Assembly (NCBI RefSeq): GCF_004843725.1
Contig: NZ_CP039451.1
Location: 2,920,001-2,984,000, forward strand
Direction of reading: 5' to 3'
Length of the DNA stretch: 64,000 bases
Source of the DNA: Psychroserpens sp. NJDZ02
Lineage (GTDB): Bacteria > Bacteroidota > Bacteroidia > Flavobacteriales > Flavobacteriaceae
Shown: in pieces, positions 36,171 to 45,046 of the stretch
Position numbering within the stretch: the stretch's first letter is position 1
How the letters are laid out: the number at the start of each line of letters is the position of its first letter
Notes under the pieces: generated by a model
The model's database searches: none
What the model saw: only the letters and a program-made list of their open reading frames with translations
Told to the model about the DNA's origin: nothing
Program-made: the position numbers and the translations under genes

Positions 36171-36209
36171 AATGTTTAAAATTATGTAGCCTTATTTCAG
36201 GACGGGTCA

Positions 36210-36212
36210 GTT
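36210..36212 (+). repeat. Target site duplication (right), GTT
   Basis: Right copy of the GTT repeat that flanks the IS element. Confidence 0.6.
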
Positions 36213-36213
36213 T

Positions 36214-36354
36214 TACTGCCAACGTGATTATGTATGGTTAGTTGCGTGTTTCAAACAACTAATTTAGTAAATAATAACTAATTAAAAAGTCCTCACAGAC
36301 TTTTGTAAATAGGTGAGGACTTAGCAATTAATTATATACGGCGTTGACGGTAGT
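36214..36354 (-). repeat. Cassette-array spacer R2 (attC-like)
   Basis: The spacer runs from ACTGCCAACGTG (36216-36225) to GGCGTTGACGGTAG (36340-36353). It shares TAGTAAATA/TAGCAAATA, AAAAAGTCC, a long inverted pair AGTCCTCAC / GTGAGGACT and AGCAATTAATTATATACGGC with the other spacers. The end abuts the SDR stop codon at 36361. The left end is close to the IS element, which inserted between the GNAT gene and this spacer. Confidence 0.8.
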
Positions 36355-36360
36355 TTTTAT

Positions 36361-36969
36361 TTATGCATCTACAAAAATTACTTGACCCGTAATAAATCCA
36401 TCAACCGAACGTTCAAAAGCTTTACCTACTAACTTTCCAGGAACTGGCTCAAAACCAGGCATCATTTCACCATAAACATCCCAAGCTTCTTCTAAAACAG
36501 TTGGGTTTATTGAGTTTACTCGGATTCCTCTTGGCATTTCAAAAGCAACACATTTAACAAATGTATCAATAGCGCCACTAGTAGTAGCATCAGCAATTGC
36601 AAAAGGTATAGGCTTAGTATTTAAAATTCCTGTTATTAAAGTAAATGATCCCTTATCTGCAATATATTCTTGACCAATACGTACAATGTTTATTTGTCCC
36701 ATCATTTTACTTAAAATGATACTCATCCATTGTTCTTCGGTCATTTCAGTAAAATTTGCATATTCACAAACACCAACAGTGTTTACAACAGCATCAAAAT
36801 GACCAACATCTTCGTATAATTTTCTTAATGATGCTTCGCTTGTAATATCTACTTGAAAGTCATAATTATCGGCAGATCGTCCAGCGGTTATAATTTTATG
36901 TTTTCCAAGACCAGTTAAAGCAGCTTGTCCCATTTTTCCGTTTGCTCCAATTAAAATTATTGTTTTCAT
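36361..36969 (-). CDS. Short-chain dehydrogenase/reductase
   Basis: The 202-residue protein has the SDR nucleotide-binding motif IILIGANGKMGQAALTGLG, a DFQVDITS aspartate loop, VNTVGVCEYANF (N-N-A-G-like) and the SFTLITGILN strand. The catalytic YxxxK is not present in its usual form; SGAIDTFVKCVAFEMP has no tyrosine at the right place, although PIPFAIADATTSGAID is where it should be. Activity is therefore uncertain and the enzyme may be atypical. A TAnnTTTG box lies 26 bp upstream. Confidence 0.8.
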   Translation of the reverse strand: MKTIILIGANGKMGQAALTGLGKHKIITAGRSADNYDFQVDITSEASLRKLYEDVGHFDAVVNTVGVCEYANFTEMTEEQWMSIILSKMMGQINIVRIGQEYIADKGSFTLITGILNTKPIPFAIADATTSGAIDTFVKCVAFEMPRGIRVNSINPTVLEEAWDVYGEMMPGFEPVPGKLVGKAFERSVDGFITGQVIFVDA

Positions 36970-36994
36970 ATAATATTTGTTTTTAAATTATATG

Positions 36995-37002
36995 CAAATT
37001 TA
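36995..37002 (-). promoter_or_regulatory. Bacteroidota -7 box for the SDR gene
   Basis: TAAATTTG on the minus strand, 26 bp before the ATG at 36969. Confidence 0.55.
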
Positions 37003-37036
37003 TGAAGTACTAAAGGTTTAAGAAGAGGACATTTGT

Positions 37037-37600
37037 CTAATACGTAATATTTGCCCTTATACGACTAAGGTGACGTTGCGTAACGCCTAGGTAAGAAGCT
37101 ATATAATGTAGTGGAATCTCTTTGATATATTCAGGTTGTGTTGTAATTAAATCTAAATAGCGTTGTTGAGCTTTGTCTTTTTGATGATTAAATATCCATT
37201 TTTCTAATTCAACATATTCTTTTTCGGCAATAATTTTCAAAAAACGCAACCAATTACTATTTGATTTGGCTAAATTTTCTAACGTTGCTTTTGGTATTGA
37301 AATTATTTCAGCATCTGTCAGAGCTTGAATATTTTCTTCAGATTTTTTTTGCGAAATAAATGACGAATAAGCCATTAATAGTTTATTTGGAAAAGTGAAA
37401 CAATATGTAATTTCATCGTCATTATTTGAATAATAATAAGAACGAAAGATTCCACTTTTGACAAAAGCTATAGAGTCGCAAATTTGATTATTATTAATAT
37501 ATAAATCGCCTTTTTTTAATAAAATAGTTTGAGATAACTTCAAGAAATCATTAATCTCTATGTCGGTAAATAAATTAAATGATTTTAAATATTCGTTCAT
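37037..37600 (-). CDS. Crp/Fnr-family transcriptional regulator
   Basis: The 187-residue protein has a cyclic nucleotide-binding-type domain (FVKSGIFRSYYYSNNDDEITYCF and ALTDAEIISIPK) but no obvious cAMP-binding RxS motif. The C-terminal segment, IASYLGVTQRHLSRIRANI, is the winged-helix recognition region common in Bacteroidota Crp-like regulators. Effector unknown. It ends 68 bp upstream of the SDR start, on the same strand, so it may control or be transcribed with it. Confidence 0.85.
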   Translation of the reverse strand: MNEYLKSFNLFTDIEINDFLKLSQTILLKKGDLYINNNQICDSIAFVKSGIFRSYYYSNNDDEITYCFTFPNKLLMAYSSFISQKKSEENIQALTDAEIISIPKATLENLAKSNSNWLRFLKIIAEKEYVELEKWIFNHQKDKAQQRYLDLITTQPEYIKEIPLHYIASYLGVTQRHLSRIRANITY

Positions 37601-37632
37601 TTTTTTTCTTTGATGTTTGGTATGTTAAAATT

Positions 37633-37986
37633 ACCGTCAACTTGTTTTATAATAATTTTTATTACTCATATCCTATAGGTATAAAGGGATATAGGGTGTT
37701 TATTTATATTAAAAATTATAAGCAAAACGAAGTTACCAAAAACCGCATAAAAACCAACTATTACAACAAACAAAAAACCACCATACTTTTGTATGGCGAT
37801 TTTTAAGTAATATAACTGTAATTATTAAGCTAATAACGGTCTACAAAACAAGTGACTTAAACAGCGGTTACTTGTGTTGCTTTAAGTAAATAAGTTAGCA
37901 AATAAAATACTGATAGAATATTCCGTAAGGATGCTGGTAAGTGATCTAGAAGCCAGCAATAAATTATATATGGCGTTGGCGGTAGT
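37633..37986 (-). repeat. Cassette-array spacer R3 (attC-like, composite)
   Basis: Begins CCGTCAACTTG and ends TATATGGCGTTGGCGGTAG (about 37968-37986), against the stop of the broken ParE gene. It shares nearly all its right half with R1 and its left half, with the CATATCCTATAGGTATAAAGGGATATAGG hairpin region, with R4. It also carries a copy of the LLKATQITAV-coding tail of the gene at 38790-39023. Confidence 0.8.
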
Positions 37987-37987
37987 A

Positions 37988-38287
37988 TTATTCTGCTATT
38001 CTTTTTTTTAAGTCCATTCTTTCGTGCAAAATTCTAGTTATTTCTACATAATCCTTGCTTAAAGTTCTGTAGAAAATAATATGTCGATTTGCTTTTATTC
38101 CGAAAAGTTGAGTTGTTATTCCTTCGTAGTTTTTTCCTAAATCTGAATTTTCAGCAATTTCTTGGAAATTATAAATTAGTTCATCGTAATATTTGTCAGC
38201 TTGCTTTTCTGACCAAACCTCAAATGTATAATCCCAAATCTTTGATAAATCCTCAACAGCTTTGTTTGTTAATTTATATTAAGCCAT
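37988..38287 (-). pseudogene. ParE/RelE-type toxin gene, nonsense codon at position 3
   Basis: From the ATG at 38287 the frame reads ATG GCT TAA TAT AAA TTA. If the TAA is ignored, the remaining 96 codons give YKLTNKAVEDLSKIWDYT..., a standard ParE-type toxin, and the C-terminal HERMDLKKRIAE. Relatives normally have a lysine at this codon, so a single A-to-T change (AAA to TAA) explains the stop. The start codon sits inside the antitoxin gene, as in other ParDE pairs. Alternative starts were searched for in frame; the only ATG is near the C-terminus. The toxin is probably silent. Confidence 0.85.
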
Positions 38288-38528
38288 TCGAGTGCTTTTT
38301 GGCTTTAAGGGATTCGAGATGTTTTTTAGGGTCAAAGTCATGTGCTATTCCGCTGTCAATTCCTTCTTGAATTGTTTTTTTCAATGCAATCACCTTAGTT
38401 TCTTCTTCTAAAAGTCTTAAGCCTGCACAGATAACTTCACTAACGTTTTTAAACCTTCCTTTACTTATGCTACTTTGCACAAATTGGTCGAAATAATTTC
38501 CGAGTGATATTGATGTGTTTTTGTTCAT
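38274..38528 (-). CDS. ParD-like antitoxin
   Basis: I set the start at MNKNTSISL (38528); an upstream open extension is probably not translated. About 84 residues. The segment SISLGNYFDQFVQSSISKGRFKNVSEVICAGLRLLEEE is the ribbon-helix-helix pattern of ParD antitoxins (short strand, helix, turn, helix). The C-terminal tail (AKKHSNGLI) would bind the toxin. It overlaps the toxin frame by 14 bp. With the toxin broken, selection to keep the antitoxin would be relaxed unless it protects against a related toxin. Confidence 0.85.
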   Translation of the reverse strand: MNKNTSISLGNYFDQFVQSSISKGRFKNVSEVICAGLRLLEEETKVIALKKTIQEGIDSGIAHDFDPKKHLESLKAKKHSNGLI

Positions 38529-38589
38529 TTTAAAACTATTTACATTAAATATACCAAAAAGTGGTATGTTGGCAAAATTTTGTCGAATG

Positions 38590-38789
38590 GCACACAACTC
38601 GTTTTATAATAGCTTTTATTACTCATATCCCATAAGTATAAAGACATATAGAGAGTTTATTTATATTAATAAGTTATTAGAAACGAAGTTACCAAAAACC
38701 AAATAAAAAACCACCATACAATTGCATGGCGGTTTTTAAGTAATATAAATGCAATTATTAAGCTAATAACGGTCTACAAAACAAGTGAC
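38590..38789 (-). repeat. Cassette-array spacer R4 (attC-like)
   Basis: Starts CACACAACTCGTTTTATAAT and shares TTATTACTCATATCC with R3, then ACGAAGTTACCAAAAACC and the ACCACCATAC...GTATGG-like inverted pair seen in R1 and R3. Its right side runs into the partial gene at 38790. Confidence 0.7.
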
Positions 38790-39023
38790 TTAAACAGCGG
38801 TTATTTGTGTTGCTTTAAGTAAATAATCTTGGTGTAATGCTGTGTTTAGTGGTTGCATATAAATAAAACCACCAACGGGTATCCTATTTAATAATGTCAG
38901 ATTACATTTTTGAATTTGTGGTAAAGCATCGCCATTATCTATACAAACAATATCATAAAGTGGTGTGTTTATTAGTTTACAAAGGACACTTTTTTTTAAG
39001 ATAACGGTGTTGTCATTTGGCAA
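38790..39023 (-). pseudogene. C-terminal fragment of an unidentified protein
   Basis: The 77-codon frame opens at a TTG after a stop and has no ATG or ribosome-binding context; MPNDNTVILKKSV... to QDYLLKATQITAV. I do not recognise the family. Copies of its 3' end are present in R1 (ATQITTV) and R3, followed by spacer sequence. This suggests the full-length gene once stood in the array and its 3' end was copied or recombined with the spacer. Alternatively it is a short real gene. Confidence 0.5.
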
Positions 39024-39064
39024 CTAATGTGGTTTTACTTTAATTTTTTTGACTGGATTTAAAA

Positions 39065-39949
39065 TTAATTATAGCCTGTTGTGTCCAACTGTTTAGCAAA
39101 GTCTATAACCTTAGTTATGGTTTTATTAACTTCGTTTTTTCGCCAATGGATATACAAATCGATTTGTTGGTCTAAATCTATAAAACGCACATTATTAAAT
39201 TTGGAGTATTTAAAGGAATGCGGTAAAATAGAAATACCAAGTCCTTTGGATACCAGATTTAAAATCATACCACCAAAATCGGATTCGATACTTATTTTGG
39301 GTTCAAAACCATACTGATTAAACAAATTACGTAGTAAAGATGAAAAATAGGTGGTTTGGTGTAAGCCTGAAAGTATAAAGTTTTCGTGTTGCAGTTTGTC
39401 TATATTGTTAACCGTATCCGCATTTAGCCAATGGTCTTGAGGTACAGCAATGCAAATGGGCTCTGTAAATAATTTAAGGGATTGTATATTAATATGCGAA
39501 ATAGTGTCGCGACTAAACGCAATGTCTGTTTGGTAATTTAAGAGTAGTTTTTCGTGGTTTTCGTCGGTAAGTTCGGCTAATTCTAATTTAAGATCTGGTA
39601 AATTGGTTGTAATAAGGTCTAGAAAATTAGGAAGTAAACTAAAGGTGATGGAACCCGGATAGGATATAGACACGACACCAGCATCGCCTTGATTAATTTT
39701 TTTGGCTTGTTGGTAAATATGGTCCAACTCGTTGATGGTTTTGGCCCAATGTTGTTGTAAAAACTTTCCAGCATCGGTAAGTTTGACGTTTCTTTTATTT
39801 CTTTCGAATAGTGAAAACCCTAACTCGTCTTCCAGTGCTTGTATTTGTCTGGTTAATGAGGATTGCGAGATGTATACTTTTTCGGCAGTGTTCCAAAAGT
39901 GAAGCTCGTCCGCTAACACCAAAAAATATTTTATTTGTTGTGTGGTCAT
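39065..39949 (-). CDS. LysR-type transcriptional regulator
   Basis: The 294-residue protein has the N-terminal winged HTH (TTQQIKYFLVLADELHFWNTAEKVYISQSSLTRQIQALEDELG), then two effector subdomains (GDAGVVSISYPGSITFSLLP..., LGISILPHSFKYSKF). It is divergent from the LysE exporter gene, with 103 bp between them; LysR proteins often regulate such a neighbour. An ATGCGTTTTTTGCAT palindrome (39956-39970) in that gap fits the T-N11-A idea of LysR operators. Ligand unknown. Confidence 0.93.
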   Translation of the reverse strand: MTTQQIKYFLVLADELHFWNTAEKVYISQSSLTRQIQALEDELGFSLFERNKRNVKLTDAGKFLQQHWAKTINELDHIYQQAKKINQGDAGVVSISYPGSITFSLLPNFLDLITTNLPDLKLELAELTDENHEKLLLNYQTDIAFSRDTISHINIQSLKLFTEPICIAVPQDHWLNADTVNNIDKLQHENFILSGLHQTTYFSSLLRNLFNQYGFEPKISIESDFGGMILNLVSKGLGISILPHSFKYSKFNNVRFIDLDQQIDLYIHWRKNEVNKTITKVIDFAKQLDTTGYN

Positions 39950-39955
39950 AACAAA

Positions 39956-39970
39956 TGCGTTTTTTGCATT
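39956..39970. promoter_or_regulatory. Candidate LysR operator
   Basis: An ATGC-GTTTTTT-GCAT interrupted palindrome with the T-N11-A form lies 6 bp upstream of the LysR start, inside the divergent gap. Inference from geometry only. Confidence 0.4.
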
Positions 39971-40052
39971 ACTGAATCAAAAATATGTATTTTTTAATAA
40001 GTAGCATCCTATTTTCTTTGTGTAAAGTTTTATACTAATTCTAAATTTTAAA

Positions 40053-40682
40053 ATGATGCTAGGTGTTGAAAATTTTATAACCTTTTTGGTTACCGCAGCT
40101 TTTTTTGTAATGATACCAGGGATGGATACAGTTTTTGTCTTGAATAAATCTATAAGTCAGGGTCGTAAGTCCGGAATAGTATCAGCAATGGGTATTAATA
40201 CAGGTGTGTTAACGCATACGTGTTTATCGGCTTTGGGCTTATCTGTTTTAATTGCAAAATCTGCAATAGCCTTTATGGTCATTAAATATATTGGTGCAGC
40301 TTATTTAATTTATATAGGTGTTAAAAAGTATAGAGATACATCAGCATTAGCTTTAGAAAATAATAATCTATTGGTTACCAGCACGATTAAAAACGATTTT
40401 TGGTCAGGTTTTTTTACCAACTCGTTAAATCCTAAAGTTGCATTATTCTTTTTGGCGTTTTTCCCTCAGTTTATTACACCGTCTAAATTACAAGATCCTG
40501 TTCCGTTTATAGTATTGGGTATTACGTTTGCAATAATTGGTGTGGTTTGGTATGTGACGTTAACGGTGTTTGCTAGTACGTTTTCAACTAAAATTAAAGG
40601 GCATCCAAATTCTGGGATTTGGCTAAATCGGGTTAGTGGTTTTGTATTTGTACTTATGGGTTTACAGATTGCTTTGGGTTAA
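40053..40682 (+). CDS. LysE/RhtB-family exporter
   Basis: The 209-residue protein has about six membrane helices with the RhtB signature near the N-terminus: FFVMIPGMDTVFVLNKSISQGRKSGIVSAMGINTG. Later FWSGFFTNSLNPKVALFFLAFFPQF is the N-P-K segment typical of the family. RhtB proteins export amino acids such as homoserine, threonine or lysine. The substrate is not determined. The divergent LysR gene is the probable regulator. Confidence 0.93.
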   Translation: MMLGVENFITFLVTAAFFVMIPGMDTVFVLNKSISQGRKSGIVSAMGINTGVLTHTCLSALGLSVLIAKSAIAFMVIKYIGAAYLIYIGVKKYRDTSALALENNNLLVTSTIKNDFWSGFFTNSLNPKVALFFLAFFPQFITPSKLQDPVPFIVLGITFAIIGVVWYVTLTVFASTFSTKIKGHPNSGIWLNRVSGFVFVLMGLQIALG

Positions 40683-40797
40683 GTTGATGATCGCTTTTGG
40701 CCAGGTGCGTGTTTCCCTTGTCTATTGGTACCCCAAAAACTGATAAAACCCTATATTCAGGGATGGTGATATGCATTGTAATAGCTACATTTGCGCT

Positions 40798-42891
40798 ATG
40801 TCATTTACGTATCAATACATCGTTATTTTTCTTTTTGTTAGCTTTACTTCTCTTAGTATGGCTCAGGATACTGCGTCTGATAAAGTCAGTGAAGGCGAAA
40901 AGGTGGCACAGCTTTTTCATTATTTTAATAGTGGCTTAGATAAAAAGGCATACCAGCAAGCGCATGCGTTGTTACCTACTTTTAAATCTGATAAATCGGT
41001 AACAAATACCAACTTACTGTTGGCTTATTACCATAATAGATATGTGGCTATAGATTCGTCTATTTATTACACGCATAAAGCGCTAAATAGCAGAAAAAAC
41101 ATAAACGACTCGTTGGGCGTTAGGCTACAAATTTTGTCCTATCAATTATTGGCGTTAAATAATAAAAATAAGGGGTTATATCAAGAAAGTAAAAACTACT
41201 ATATAAAAGGAGCCGAATTAAGCGAAAAACATAACGAAACCAATTTGTATTATACGCATATCCATGGTTTGGCAAGTACCTATCTAACGCTTGATAAAAC
41301 GGAAGAGGCCTTAGCGCTTTTTGAAAAATGCGTAAAGTTTTCTAACGATGACGAAGTTATTTTAGGGAGTTATATTAATCTAGGGGCTATTTATTCTTCG
41401 CTTTCAAAGTTTGAAACCTCCAATACATATTTGCAAAAAGCAAAGGAAATGTGTGAAAAGAAGGGGTATAACACAGAAGCTTTAGTCAATATAATAATAA
41501 ATATAGGTGATAACTATGTCAATAAAGATACCGATAAGGCACTCGCGTCTTTTAATGAAGCCAAAAAAATAAGTTCTGACAATCGGTTTTATAATTTAGA
41601 GTTGATTGCTTTAGGTAAGGTAGGAAACATATTATTTAATGAAAAAAAGGATAGTGAAGCACTTTTGATTTTCTCCAACATGTTAATGCAGTCCATGGAA
41701 TTGGGGAATTTAGATGCTGAGATGAATAGCTATCTTATGTTGGAAAAACTATCGATTAGAGAACAGAATTATAGAAATGCTTATAATTATGGTAAAAAAT
41801 ATTACAAAATAAAAGACTCTATAAACAACTCGATAACAGAAAAAGAAATCAACCGATTAGAAGTTAGGTTTAAAACGTTAGAAAAAGAAAAAACAATTAA
41901 ATTATTACAAATAGAGAGCTTAAATAAAAGTTTAAATATAAAAAATAAGGATGCAGATATTGAAAAGTACAAACTGCAGAAAACGATTATTGCAAAACAA
42001 AACGAAAATCAAGTCTTACTACTTCAAAATGGTGTAAAAAAACGTAAAAATGAAATTGCTTTACTTAAAGAAAAAGAAGCGATTAAAGCAATAGAGCTAG
42101 ATAGAGAAAAGACTATTAAATACATTATCTTAATTGCTTTTTTTATTTTATTAGTGCCTATTATGGGATTATTAATTATCTATTACCAAAAATTACAGGC
42201 GCAAAGTTTACTTAATCAGAAAGAAAAAGAGATTAATGAACAGCAGGTACTATCGTTAAAAAAAGATCAGGAATTAAAATTAATTAAAGCGGCTGTTAGA
42301 GGGCAAGATATAGAACGTAAAAAGATTGCTCAGGAAATGCATGATAGTATTGGTGGTAATTTGGCAGCCATAAAACTACAGTTTAGTCAGCTGTCTAAGC
42401 ATCCTAGTAAACTAGAATTAATTTATAGTCAATTAGATGATACGTATGAGCAGGTTAGGAACTTGTCACATAATTTGCTACCCAAAAAAATAAGAGAAAA
42501 CGATTTTGTTTTTTTAATTAAGGAATATATTACTACTGTACAAGAAGCTAGCGATATAACACTAAATGTTTCTTTTTATGATGAAGCAAAAATTAATAAA
42601 ATAAATAAGATTTTACAAAATGAATTGTTTTCCATTTTTCAGGAATTAACAACAAACACCCTTAAATATGCTAAAGCTAAAACAATAGATATCCAGTTGG
42701 ATCTTATAAATGAAGGTCTATTTTTTGTTTATGAAGATGATGGTATTGGCTTTGATGTGTCTTTAACAACTTTAGGTATTGGTTTGACAAATATTAAGAA
42801 TAGAGTAGAAAATTATAAAGGTATCTTACATATCGATTCTAAACCAGATAGAGGAACAAGTATAAATATCGAGATTCCTTTAACAACATAA
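40798..42891 (+). CDS. TPR-containing sensor histidine kinase (orphan)
   Basis: I place the start at the ATG at 40798 (MSFTYQYIVIFLFVSFTSLSMA), giving a signal peptide; an upstream frame start is less likely. About 700 residues: periplasmic TPR-like repeats from ~45 to 330, a coiled coil, one transmembrane helix (IKYIILIAFFILLVPIMGLLII), then HisKA_3 with the phosphoacceptor histidine in KIAQEMHDSIGG (H515) and a HATPase with YEDDGIGFD and GIGLTNIKNR. Response regulators for this class are LuxR-type; none is adjacent. The sensed signal is unknown. Confidence 0.9.
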   Translation: MSFTYQYIVIFLFVSFTSLSMAQDTASDKVSEGEKVAQLFHYFNSGLDKKAYQQAHALLPTFKSDKSVTNTNLLLAYYHNRYVAIDSSIYYTHKALNSRKNINDSLGVRLQILSYQLLALNNKNKGLYQESKNYYIKGAELSEKHNETNLYYTHIHGLASTYLTLDKTEEALALFEKCVKFSNDDEVILGSYINLGAIYSSLSKFETSNTYLQKAKEMCEKKGYNTEALVNIIINIGDNYVNKDTDKALASFNEAKKISSDNRFYNLELIALGKVGNILFNEKKDSEALLIFSNMLMQSMELGNLDAEMNSYLMLEKLSIREQNYRNAYNYGKKYYKIKDSINNSITEKEINRLEVRFKTLEKEKTIKLLQIESLNKSLNIKNKDADIEKYKLQKTIIAKQNENQVLLLQNGVKKRKNEIALLKEKEAIKAIELDREKTIKYIILIAFFILLVPIMGLLIIYYQKLQAQSLLNQKEKEINEQQVLSLKKDQELKLIKAAVRGQDIERKKIAQEMHDSIGGNLAAIKLQFSQLSKHPSKLELIYSQLDDTYEQVRNLSHNLLPKKIRENDFVFLIKEYITTVQEASDITLNVSFYDEAKINKINKILQNELFSIFQELTTNTLKYAKAKTIDIQLDLINEGLFFVYEDDGIGFDVSLTTLGIGLTNIKNRVENYKGILHIDSKPDRGTSINIEIPLTT

Positions 42892-42980
42892 TTAAACAGA
42901 GTGTAGCGGTGTTTTAGCGTTGCAGTCAATTTAATAGTTATTAATTTTGGGTGTTGTAAACGTCTTTTTTTTGTTTTAAA

Positions 42981-45008
42981 TTAATTAATAGGGGTTCCCA
43001 TCAAATCAAATTGTTTTAATGCTTTTCCTAATTGAGCATATATAATTCCACCATTAAGCCATATTTTTGAATATTTAACTGGAATTATTTCATGTCCATT
43101 TTTGTTTAAAACACCAAAATGGTCGTTGTTTTTAACCTTAAAGAGATCATAATTTAATAATTCTGTATCTTCATACTTTGTGCCAAATAATAATGTGCCA
43201 TCCACAGTTATATAGCCTTTTTGTTTTTTATCAAAATTATACTTAGCTAGTTTTGTTTTTGGATCAAATGCACTTATAAACTTAAATATTGGAGGGATTA
43301 TTGTTTCTCCCATACTGTTTATTATGCCATACTTACCTCCATATCCCATGGTTATAAATAGATCTTTTGAATTACTGTATTCAATGTGTTGCCAATGCGT
43401 ATTGTTTTTAATTACTTGCGCTTTGGCGTTAATAAAATAACCATTACTTGTTGATAATAGTACATGGTGAAGATTAGGGGTTATTTCTTCATAACTGTAA
43501 AAAGTGTCATACTTTTTATTATTAATTTTAATTGTTTGCAGTGTTCCATCACAATTAAAAATTTGGCTTTCTCTTTTATTATTTTCTAAAAAATTTGTTC
43601 CTTCAAAGGTGTTATTTTTGCCATAATACACACGTGTGTAACTTGCAGGGCTAATGGTTTTAAATTTACTATTTAAAACAGATTCTTGTCTATTTACGCT
43701 TGCAATAAAGGTTTCTGTATCACATTTTGTAGTTTGCGAAATTGAATAATAGGGTAAGTTCTCCTTTATTTTTTTTCCGTTTTGCAAATCAATAATATCA
43801 GAGTGGACTAATTTGTTTTCTTCTTTGATAGCCAACGCGTAATGCTCATTTATTTTTCGAATGTTACTATATTCAAAAGCAGTTATATTTTTATTTTTCA
43901 CAGTGATGATACCCGACTGGTCATTGATATTAGTAGCGTTAAGCATCGTGTCATTTAAAAACTGTAATCTATAATATTGAGGGTTTATTATCCATTTTCC
44001 TTTATGATTTATAACACCATAAACAGCTTTATTATCTTTTTTTATTGCAGCAATTGCTAAATTATTTTCTCTAAAGCGTTGTATTTTAACAAATGGTTGA
44101 TTAGTTACTAAATCACCATTGTGTTTCATTAAGTATTTTAATTTAGTTTTTGAGTCCTTAATGCTAGAAAGCTGATGTTTAGCACTCAAAACATCTATAT
44201 TATATCGATTACATATTACTCTTTTTTTAGTTTTGATATTTATCAAATTACCATATCTATACCAATACTCGGAGTCTATAAAATTTAGTTCTTTTGGAGG
44301 TATATTTAAATGTATTGTATCTTTTGTGTTTTCACTTAAATAAAAACCACTATGCTTTGATTTGAGTATCCAATAATAAAATTGGTCTTTCTTATCAACC
44401 TCCTCAATTTGGTAGTACCCCGGTTCAATAAGAACTTTGCCTTTTTTTGTCAATAAGCCAAACCCTTTTTCTGTTTGAACAATTAATGACTGTTTAATAG
44501 TTGGTTTAATATAAAAATAGTCTCTATTTAATATTTTATTACCATCATTTGAATAATAATTACAGAGTTGATTTTTATAAGCAACAAAACCAGTTTCTCC
44601 ACTTTGAATGATTGTGTTAAACTGTGCGGGCATTAGGATATTACCATTAGCAGTTATCAACCCATATTTATTATCTTTTTTAAAAGAATGCGTACCATTT
44701 TTAAATGTAACTATAGGTTCTGGTTTTTTTTCAAATTGCTCAGAAATGGTATTGCTCCTTTTAAACAAAGACGTATACTTTTCCATTATTACATTTAAAT
44801 CTTCTCCTTTCTCTTCTTTTTTCTTTTTTTGATTACTAAAGTTTTCTATTGACATTTCAGATTCCGCTTCATAATTTGAAACATCACAACCTGCAGGAGA
44901 CAAGTTAAATAACTCAAAAACGGTAGTTACAGTTTTGGTTTGTTGACTAAAAGATTCTAGCATAGTTATGCAAAGAATAATAACCAGTATTACATGTTTT
45001 TTTTTCAT
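42981..45008 (-). CDS. WG-repeat protein, secreted
   Basis: The 675-residue protein begins with a signal peptide (MKKKHVILVIILCITMLESFS) and contains many WG-type repeats over its length: KYGLITANGNILMPAQFNTI, FGLLTKKGKVLIEPGYYQIE, YGVINHKGKWIINPQYYRLQ, KYGIINSMGETIIPPIFKF and HFGVLNKNGHEIIPVKYSKI. Each has the G-x-I/L-x-x-x-G-x-x-I-x-P-x-Y/F pattern. These form beta-rich surfaces of unknown ligand in the envelope. It is convergent with the histidine kinase gene. Confidence 0.9.
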   Translation of the reverse strand: MKKKHVILVIILCITMLESFSQQTKTVTTVFELFNLSPAGCDVSNYEAESEMSIENFSNQKKKKEEKGEDLNVIMEKYTSLFKRSNTISEQFEKKPEPIVTFKNGTHSFKKDNKYGLITANGNILMPAQFNTIIQSGETGFVAYKNQLCNYYSNDGNKILNRDYFYIKPTIKQSLIVQTEKGFGLLTKKGKVLIEPGYYQIEEVDKKDQFYYWILKSKHSGFYLSENTKDTIHLNIPPKELNFIDSEYWYRYGNLINIKTKKRVICNRYNIDVLSAKHQLSSIKDSKTKLKYLMKHNGDLVTNQPFVKIQRFRENNLAIAAIKKDNKAVYGVINHKGKWIINPQYYRLQFLNDTMLNATNINDQSGIITVKNKNITAFEYSNIRKINEHYALAIKEENKLVHSDIIDLQNGKKIKENLPYYSISQTTKCDTETFIASVNRQESVLNSKFKTISPASYTRVYYGKNNTFEGTNFLENNKRESQIFNCDGTLQTIKINNKKYDTFYSYEEITPNLHHVLLSTSNGYFINAKAQVIKNNTHWQHIEYSNSKDLFITMGYGGKYGIINSMGETIIPPIFKFISAFDPKTKLAKYNFDKKQKGYITVDGTLLFGTKYEDTELLNYDLFKVKNNDHFGVLNKNGHEIIPVKYSKIWLNGGIIYAQLGKALKQFDLMGTPIN

Positions 45009-45046
45009 ATCATTTTCTAATAGTAGTAATAAAAAATAGCCACATT

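Larger units (their letters stand above)
34910..36209 (-). mobile_element. Complete IS3-family insertion sequence
   Basis: The 1300-bp element has 25-bp terminal inverted repeats, at 34910-34934 and 36185-36209. They share TG-C and the blocks GTCCTGAAATA and GGCTACA, with four mismatches. It encodes OrfA and OrfB on the minus strand with an A9G slippery run between them. A GTT duplication flanks it, so insertion may be recent. A degraded relative of its left end lies at 29009-29179. Confidence 0.92.

Noticed and set aside
34109..38789. CRISPR array
   Set aside because: The repeats are long, few and separated by genes, with no short regular spacers or cas genes.
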